10,177 nt of DNA, from positions 1-10,177 of the forward strand of contig QMYG01000017.1 of the NCBI GenBank assembly GCA_003662535.1, in the 5' to 3' direction. The DNA comes from Candidatus Bathyarchaeota archaeon (GTDB taxonomy: Archaea > Thermoproteota > Bathyarchaeia > EX4484-135 > B24-G1). The notes under the pieces are model-generated. The model worked only from the letters and a program-made list of their open reading frames with translations. It was not told the origin of the DNA and made no database searches. Below, one piece after another: positions 5,907-10,177 of the stretch; within the stretch, counting starts at the first letter, position 1, and each line of letters begins with the position of its first letter. A program made the translations under genes and the position numbers.

Positions 5907-5977
5907 CCTCTGAGAACTGATGGTATGGCTGAAAAGCCGCCTCGGCACGCCGATGCAGCCTACAAAATTCTATTTAA
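5907..5977 (+). other. Spacer with small hairpins before nurA2
   Basis: The 71-bp spacer contains a perfect short hairpin GGCT-GAAA-AGCC (5927-5938, GNRA-type loop) and a tight CGGC-AC-GCCG repeat (5943-5952). They could be part of the upstream gene's 3' end or a leader for nurA2. No T-run follows, so a terminator is not supported. TATA-like TATTTAA (5971-5977) and ATTATATG (5987-5994) lie at its right edge and would predict transcript starts near 6000-6016. Confidence 0.35.
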
Positions 5978-7432
5978 TTGGATGGGATTATATGTGGTTG
6001 GATTGCCAAAAACGCATACAATAAGGTATATAGCTCGGCCCTCTCCACCATTATCTTTGGTGTTTCGCTCTTGCCCCACTTCCTAGACCTCTTTCAGGAG
6101 GTTCTCCGCACTAAGCTTAATTCTATGCAGGAAAAGCTGAACAGGCAGATAACCCCGGGCCTCAGGGAGGCATTCTTAGAGCTTTTCTTGGAGCATTGGC
6201 ACCCCTTGCCACAGCCTCAGGAGCTGGATTCAGATTTTCAGGTCTTGGCTGTAGACGGTAGTGGGGGCCTGCGTAGATATGCCAACGGAGCCTTCTTCTA
6301 CGTGGCTAGGGCCTACGGCGTGTCGAGCACGGGCGAGCACTTCAGGTTTCTTGATGCTGATGTGTTTTTGGCTAGGGGGAGCGGCGAGGAGGTTCGGAAA
6401 TACCTGACGCTTAAGTCCGAATATGCGGAGATTCAGGTCGCCTTAGAGGGTATTAGGCGGCTTGAAGGCGAGCAAAAATACCTGCTCATAGATGGTTCGC
6501 TCTACGGCAGGACGATGCACCTCGTGAAGGAGGCCGTAGCCGAAGGCGACAGGGACTTCCCACTCAGATACGTAGACGCCTACTGCACCCTCATGGAGGA
6601 ATGCAGAAAACTAGGCGTAATTCCAATAGGCCTAAGCAAAGACTCGAGAACTAGGTTCTTCAGAAACAAACTCATAGAGACCGTCTACCTGACGGAGCTG
6701 GAGCAACTTCGTGGCTTAGTCAGCAGAGAAGACCTGAAAACACTACACTCGTGCCTAATAACCCTAGACGAGACTCCAAGCATAGCTCTTTCAGATTTCT
6801 TGAGGCTGAAAGCCAAGTATGGGTCGATTTTGGACAGGATTGACGAGCTTCTCTTCGAGTATAGGCGTGAATGGACGGACTTCCACTTCATAATGCAGAA
6901 CGCCCAATATCCGGGCTACACAACCCCGATGGAGCTTGGGCCTGTCCAGCGCAGGGCGAGGAGGCGCTTCGACGACATAAAGAACAGCCCTGAGGAGTAT
7001 TTGAGGCGCAGGTTCAGGAACGCAATAGCCGACTCAGAAAACCCTAGGAGGCTTTTGGACTACGGCGTGGGGGTTTTGCGGAGGCTCCTAAACTTCCCGA
7101 CAATAGTCTCCTTCCACGTATTGCTGAGCCTCCAAGACACACCCCTACGCATAGATGTGCCCTGCTGGGCGCTGGGCATAGAAAACACTATGGGAAACCT
7201 CACGGAATGCAGATTCCTCGACCGGGAGGTAGACGCCTTAAGCAGGGTAATCGGCGTCCTCCTAGCGGGCTACGCAGGCCTGAGAAACTACAATGTCTGG
7301 CTTGTAGCCGCAGACGAGAGGGTTAGGCTTACCAGACAGGACATGGATCAAGTCTATGAGGGGCTCCTCAGCCGTGCGCTCGGTCTGACGCTCATACACT
7401 CGAGGAGGTATAGGCGTGTCAGATACCCGTAG
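5978..7432 (+). CDS. nurA: NurA-family 5'-3' nuclease, long copy (NurA2)
   Basis: A 484-residue NurA protein, partner of the HerA encoded next. Motifs in order: VLAVDGSGG (D93, first metal ligand), SEYAEIQ (E148/E151 as the second acid), LLIDGSLYG (D172), IGLSKDSRTRFF (K221), LRIDVP (D393), then LRNYNVWLVAADERVRLTRQD. In most NurA proteins this last motif is Y-P-x-L-x-x-AH; here the Tyr is present (Y438) but the His position reads Asp (D446). A long helical segment (about 225-350) separates the motif blocks and makes the protein larger than NurA1. The start is uncertain: TTG 5978 follows an in-frame stop and is the earliest possible, but it overlaps TATA-like sequence. TTG 6071, with GGTG 8 nt upstream, would put the first Asp near residue 62, as usual for NurA. 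It overlaps herA2 by 17 bp. Confidence 0.85.
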   Translation: MDGIICGWIAKNAYNKVYSSALSTIIFGVSLLPHFLDLFQEVLRTKLNSMQEKLNRQITPGLREAFLELFLEHWHPLPQPQELDSDFQVLAVDGSGGLRRYANGAFFYVARAYGVSSTGEHFRFLDADVFLARGSGEEVRKYLTLKSEYAEIQVALEGIRRLEGEQKYLLIDGSLYGRTMHLVKEAVAEGDRDFPLRYVDAYCTLMEECRKLGVIPIGLSKDSRTRFFRNKLIETVYLTELEQLRGLVSREDLKTLHSCLITLDETPSIALSDFLRLKAKYGSILDRIDELLFEYRREWTDFHFIMQNAQYPGYTTPMELGPVQRRARRRFDDIKNSPEEYLRRRFRNAIADSENPRRLLDYGVGVLRRLLNFPTIVSFHVLLSLQDTPLRIDVPCWALGIENTMGNLTECRFLDREVDALSRVIGVLLAGYAGLRNYNVWLVAADERVRLTRQDMDQVYEGLLSRALGLTLIHSRRYRRVRYP

Positions 7433-9047
7433 TCTTCAGGTTGCAGGCTACATAGTTGGGGAGGCTACACCCACAGAGTTCATCTTCGTCTCGCCGAGGG
7501 ACAACTACCCGCCGAGGTGGGAATACCTCGTCGTCGAGTCGAGAGAGCAGGTTGGGGGCGAGCTTAGGGATGTCATGGTTCTCGCTCAGGTGGAGCTAAT
7601 CGCCTCGGAGAGCCAAGTCCTCACAAAACAGCTGGACGTAGAGGCTGTGAGGAGGATATGCGAGGCTAGGCTAAACACGATAAATGTGTGGGGGAAGGCC
7701 CGAATACTCGGCTACCTAGCTGAGGGCGAGGGTGGGCAGGTTGAGGTTCTCCTGCCTAGGAGGGCTGTGGTTCCGGGAAATCCTGTCTACATAGCTCCGA
7801 GGGAGGTGCTGGAGAGGTTTTTCTCCTACCCCTCTGAGGAGGGCCTCCACATCGGCTGCCTCATCTCTAGGCCCGACGTGCCCGTCTACGTGTCCGTTAG
7901 GGGGTTTAGGAGGCACCTCGCCATACTAGCCCAGACGGGTGCTGGGAAAAGCTACACGGCTGGAGTCCTCATAGAGGAGCTTCTGGAGAAGGGCGCAACA
8001 ATAATCGTAATAGACCCACACGCCGACTACGTCTTCCTCAGCCAAACCCAAGACGGAAGAAAATATAGGCTAGCCGAGAGAATCACCGTGTTTAGGAATC
8101 CGGGAAGCACAGGCCGATACAGCGGAAAAGACATTAGGAATTTGAGGAGCTTTGAGATTAGCTTTGCAGACTTAGAGCCTGAGGACATATTTGGCATTCT
8201 CAGCATCCCAGAGAGGTGGGCCTACGTGAGAAACGCCATAAAAACCGCTGTCGAGCGTTTGAGAGGCAGGGGAGAGGCCTATTCTCCGACGGACTTGCTC
8301 GCTGAACTCGACGAGATGGCGGCTGAGGGCGTAATAGACGAGGATAAATGCCGTTCGGCCAAAGTTCACCTCCAACCCCTACTCCGTCTACCAGTCTTCG
8401 GTGCTTCAAGCGTCTCGATAAGCCAGATACTGAGGCCCCAGCACGTCTCGGTAATAGACCTTTCTGGGCTTACGGACACGAGCATGGACTACATAGTTTC
8501 TTGGCTCCTAAACCAAGTCTACCAAGAAGTAAGAACTGGACGGTGGAGCTATCCTGTGTTCGTATTCATTGAGGAGGCTCACAAGTTCATACCGAGCCAG
8601 AGCGAAAAAGGCCAGAAGAAGACCTACTCAAGCGGGATAATAAACACTCTGGCGGCTGAGGGGCGGAAATTCGGAATCTTCCTCGTGCTGATTAGCCAGA
8701 GGCCCTTCAAGATACACAGCGACAGCCTCTCACAGTGCAACAGCCAGATAATCATGAAAATCACGAACCCGAGAGACCAAACGGCTGTGATGAACGCCTC
8801 CGAACGCCTAAGCCACGAACTCATGCAGGACCTGCCGGGGCTGAACGTCGGAGAGGCCATAGTCGTTGGGGAAATCACGAGGGTTCCCGTGATGATTCGT
8901 GTTAGGCGTAGGCAGACGAGGGAGGGCGGGGCGGACATAGACATTTTGGCTAAGCTCAGAGAAGCTAGAATCGACAGGAGGAGCCGTGAGGAAATGCGTG
9001 AAATGGATGCAAAAACCATAGATAGTGGGGAGTTTGTGGAGGTGTAG
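7416..9047 (+). CDS. herA: HerA DNA translocase ATPase, canonical copy (HerA2)
   Basis: This is a full-length HerA (543 residues) with all family marks. The N-terminal HAS barrel begins with AGYIVGEATPTEFIFVSP and runs to about residue 105. Walker A is QTGAGKS (173-179), followed by IIVIDPHADYVF. Walker B is VFVFIEEAHKF (381-391). The segment LISQRPFKIH (Q428-R429-P430) is followed by LSQCNSQII and NPRDQ (451-455). HerA forms a hexameric ring that pumps double-stranded DNA into the attached NurA dimer and works with Mre11-Rad50 in break-end resection. GTG 7416 is preceded by GGAGGT at 6 nt inside the end of nurA2, so the genes are translationally coupled. The final codons contain the mre11 ribosome-binding site. 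No key residue is missing, so the motor should be active. In many archaea the order is herA-mre11-rad50-nurA; here nurA comes first. Confidence 0.95.
   Translation: MSDTRSLQVAGYIVGEATPTEFIFVSPRDNYPPRWEYLVVESREQVGGELRDVMVLAQVELIASESQVLTKQLDVEAVRRICEARLNTINVWGKARILGYLAEGEGGQVEVLLPRRAVVPGNPVYIAPREVLERFFSYPSEEGLHIGCLISRPDVPVYVSVRGFRRHLAILAQTGAGKSYTAGVLIEELLEKGATIIVIDPHADYVFLSQTQDGRKYRLAERITVFRNPGSTGRYSGKDIRNLRSFEISFADLEPEDIFGILSIPERWAYVRNAIKTAVERLRGRGEAYSPTDLLAELDEMAAEGVIDEDKCRSAKVHLQPLLRLPVFGASSVSISQILRPQHVSVIDLSGLTDTSMDYIVSWLLNQVYQEVRTGRWSYPVFVFIEEAHKFIPSQSEKGQKKTYSSGIINTLAAEGRKFGIFLVLISQRPFKIHSDSLSQCNSQIIMKITNPRDQTAVMNASERLSHELMQDLPGLNVGEAIVVGEITRVPVMIRVRRRQTREGGADIDILAKLREARIDRRSREEMREMDAKTIDSGEFVEV
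9038..9044 (+). promoter_or_regulatory. Ribosome-binding site GGAGGTG for mre11
   Basis: GGAGGTG lies within the last codons of herA2 and ends 6 nt before the GTG at 9051. It decides the mre11 start, for which no ATG is available near the conserved N-terminus. Confidence 0.75.
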
Positions 9048-9050
9048 CGT

Positions 9051-10177
9051 GTGGTTAGCCTAGTTTTCCTAGAACCGCACTTAGACCCGGTCTTCAGGTG
9101 GATACCCCACCAGAGGCTGATGGAGCGAAGGAGAGACTTTTATAATGCTTTCCTTCAGGCAAAGGAGTTCATTCTCCGAGAGAAGCCGGACATTGTGCTT
9201 TTTCCCGGGGATTTCTTTTATAGGGTTCGTCCGAGGATTCCTCCCATTGCTAGGGTTGTTGGGGATTTGAGGGAGATTAGGCGGGCTGGCGTGCGTATCT
9301 ACGCCATAACGGGGCACCACGACCAGCCTAGGGGCATAGTTTCTGGTGCTTCTCCGCTGGCGATACTGCATAACGCTGGATGCCTGCACTTCTTCAAGCC
9401 CTACGACAGGCTTTCGATGCACCACTTCGAGGTAGACGGGGTAGACGTATGCGTTGCTGGAATAAGCTACAACCCAGCCCTAGAGCCTGGCCAAGACCCA
9501 CTCGAAGGCATCAACGCACGCCTAGACGGGCAAGTGAACATCCTCATGCTACACCACAACATAGAGGGGTTCACCCCACCTCCACACTCAACCCAAGAGC
9601 CTGTTGTGAGGCTCTCCAGCATACCTGAGGACGTGCACCTAGTAGCAGCTGGGCACCTGCACAGGTATCAGCATAAGACTGTTGGGCAGACGACAATCTG
9701 CTATTGCGGAAGCACGGAGCGCATAACCTTCGCTGAGGAAGGCGAACCAAAGGGCTTCGTCTACGCAGAGGTAGATAGAGAAGGCGTGCAACAACTAGAG
9801 CACATTAAAACGGAGACAAGGCCCATGAAGACTGTGGACGTTTCTATACCGAAGCAGGGGGACGCAACAAAAAACATACTGAAACAGCTGGAAAGCTTCT
9901 TTTCTCAGTGGAATTTCTCCGTTCCGCCGCTAATACGGGTAAGGCTGAACGGAACCTTCACCAGGCCAGTCCTGAGGACCTACAGGAGAGACCTGATAAT
10001 CGCCTACACGCTTGAGAGGTGCCTAGCGGTGAAGCTGGACGAGGAAAATGTCAGCTACGCAGGTGTGCAACACGAGATCGAAGTTCAGCTGGAGACTCCG
10101 ATAAGACAGCTGGAGAGATACGCAGAAAAACTCCTGAAAAAAGCCAAGGGCGAGGAGAAGGAGCTTCTGGAGAAAGC
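9051..10177 (+). CDS. mre11: Mre11-family metallophosphoesterase with altered metal-ligand residues (3' end outside window)
   Basis: The visible 375 residues cover the phosphoesterase domain and most of the capping domain. Motif order is that of Mre11: FLEPHL (E8, H10), RRRDFYNAF, IVLFPGDFF (D54), YAITGHHDQP (H89-H90-D91), LMLHHN (H168/H169), AAGHLHRYQ (H202, H204) and YCGSTERITF. Mre11 normally reads D-x-H in the first motif and GNHD in the third. Here the first Asp is Glu and the Asn is His, both at positions that bind or orient the two manganese ions (Asp8 and Asn84 in the Pyrococcus protein). The remaining ligands are kept. Mre11 with Rad50 trims DNA ends and hands them to HerA-NurA. The GTG start is fixed by GGAGGTG and by homology at residue 4. 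The C-terminus is helical and charged (EEKELLEK at the window edge), where the Rad50-binding region would lie. Family is certain; nuclease activity may be changed. Confidence 0.9.
   Translation, partial: MVSLVFLEPHLDPVFRWIPHQRLMERRRDFYNAFLQAKEFILREKPDIVLFPGDFFYRVRPRIPPIARVVGDLREIRRAGVRIYAITGHHDQPRGIVSGASPLAILHNAGCLHFFKPYDRLSMHHFEVDGVDVCVAGISYNPALEPGQDPLEGINARLDGQVNILMLHHNIEGFTPPPHSTQEPVVRLSSIPEDVHLVAAGHLHRYQHKTVGQTTICYCGSTERITFAEEGEPKGFVYAEVDREGVQQLEHIKTETRPMKTVDVSIPKQGDATKNILKQLESFFSQWNFSVPPLIRVRLNGTFTRPVLRTYRRDLIIAYTLERCLAVKLDEENVSYAGVQHEIEVQLETPIRQLERYAEKLLKKAKGEEKELLEK

Noticed and set aside
5927..5938. Intrinsic terminator formed by GGCT-GAAA-AGCC
   Set aside because: The stem is only 4 bp and no T-run follows, which archaeal termination would need.
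5910..5960. Possible C/D-box guide RNA (CTGA 5910-5913, TGATGG 5918-5923, CTGA 5929-5932)
   Set aside because: Spacings between boxes are only 4-5 nt, too short for guide regions, and there is no proper C box or closing stem.
8624..9425. Minus-strand open frames opposite herA2 and mre11 (8624-9019, 9081-9425)
   Set aside because: They are antisense to strongly conserved motifs and have no ribosome-binding site or recognisable family features.
1..10177. CRISPR array, tRNA or rRNA genes, insertion sequences, attachment sites
   Set aside because: No regularly spaced repeats, no cloverleaf-like T-arm GGTTCRA motif in context, no transposase or integrase frame, and no terminal repeats were seen on reading.

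Overview
The window is archaeal. It has AT-rich TATA boxes about 25 bp ahead of likely transcript starts, GGAGG and GGTGA ribosome-binding sites at 6-7 nt spacing, frequent TTG and GTG starts, and the archaeal HerA/NurA/Mre11 repair genes. A small family of archaeal winged-helix proteins with an N-terminal beta-strand domain points to the Thermoproteota/Bathyarchaeia side. That lineage is inferred from remembered protein style; nothing in the window fixes it.

Layout. Positions 2-643 hold the 3' end of a SIS-domain sugar-phosphate isomerase related to the isomerase half of GlmS but lacking the usual C-terminal tail. After an AT-rich promoter region come two co-directional paralogous winged-helix genes (823-1293, 1314-1826). 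A third related gene (1753-2262, minus) converges on them and overlaps the second by 74 bp. A 100-bp divergent promoter region (2263-2362) separates this third gene from the first NurA-HerA pair (2363-3439 and 3436-4923, ATGA overlap). It carries a perfect inverted repeat, TTGTGCA-N9-TGCACAA, beside a TATA box that could serve both directions. A Nudix hydrolase gene (4877-5311, minus) converges on herA and overlaps it by 47 bp. It is divergent from a small unassigned protein gene (5418-5906), whose promoter carries a second palindrome just after its TATA box. A second, full-length NurA-HerA pair follows (5978-7432 and 7416-9047). A GTG-start Mre11-type phosphoesterase (9051 onward) runs off the window, and rad50 may lie beyond.

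How the genes may work together. nurA2-herA2-mre11 are overlapping or nearly abutting with strong internal ribosome-binding sites. They look like the DNA-end-processing operon, in which the HerA hexameric translocase drives the NurA nuclease and Mre11(-Rad50) starts resection. NurA1-HerA1 is a second, diverged copy of the translocase-nuclease machine. It is next to its own putative regulator and could be a specialised repair, defence or element-processing system. Two features make the region more than routine: residues normally used by the enzymes are changed (Glu and His in place of the usual Mre11 Asp and Asn; Asp where NurA usually has its last His), and two promoters share the same TATA-then-palindrome layout. 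No tRNA, rRNA, CRISPR array or insertion sequence was recognised.
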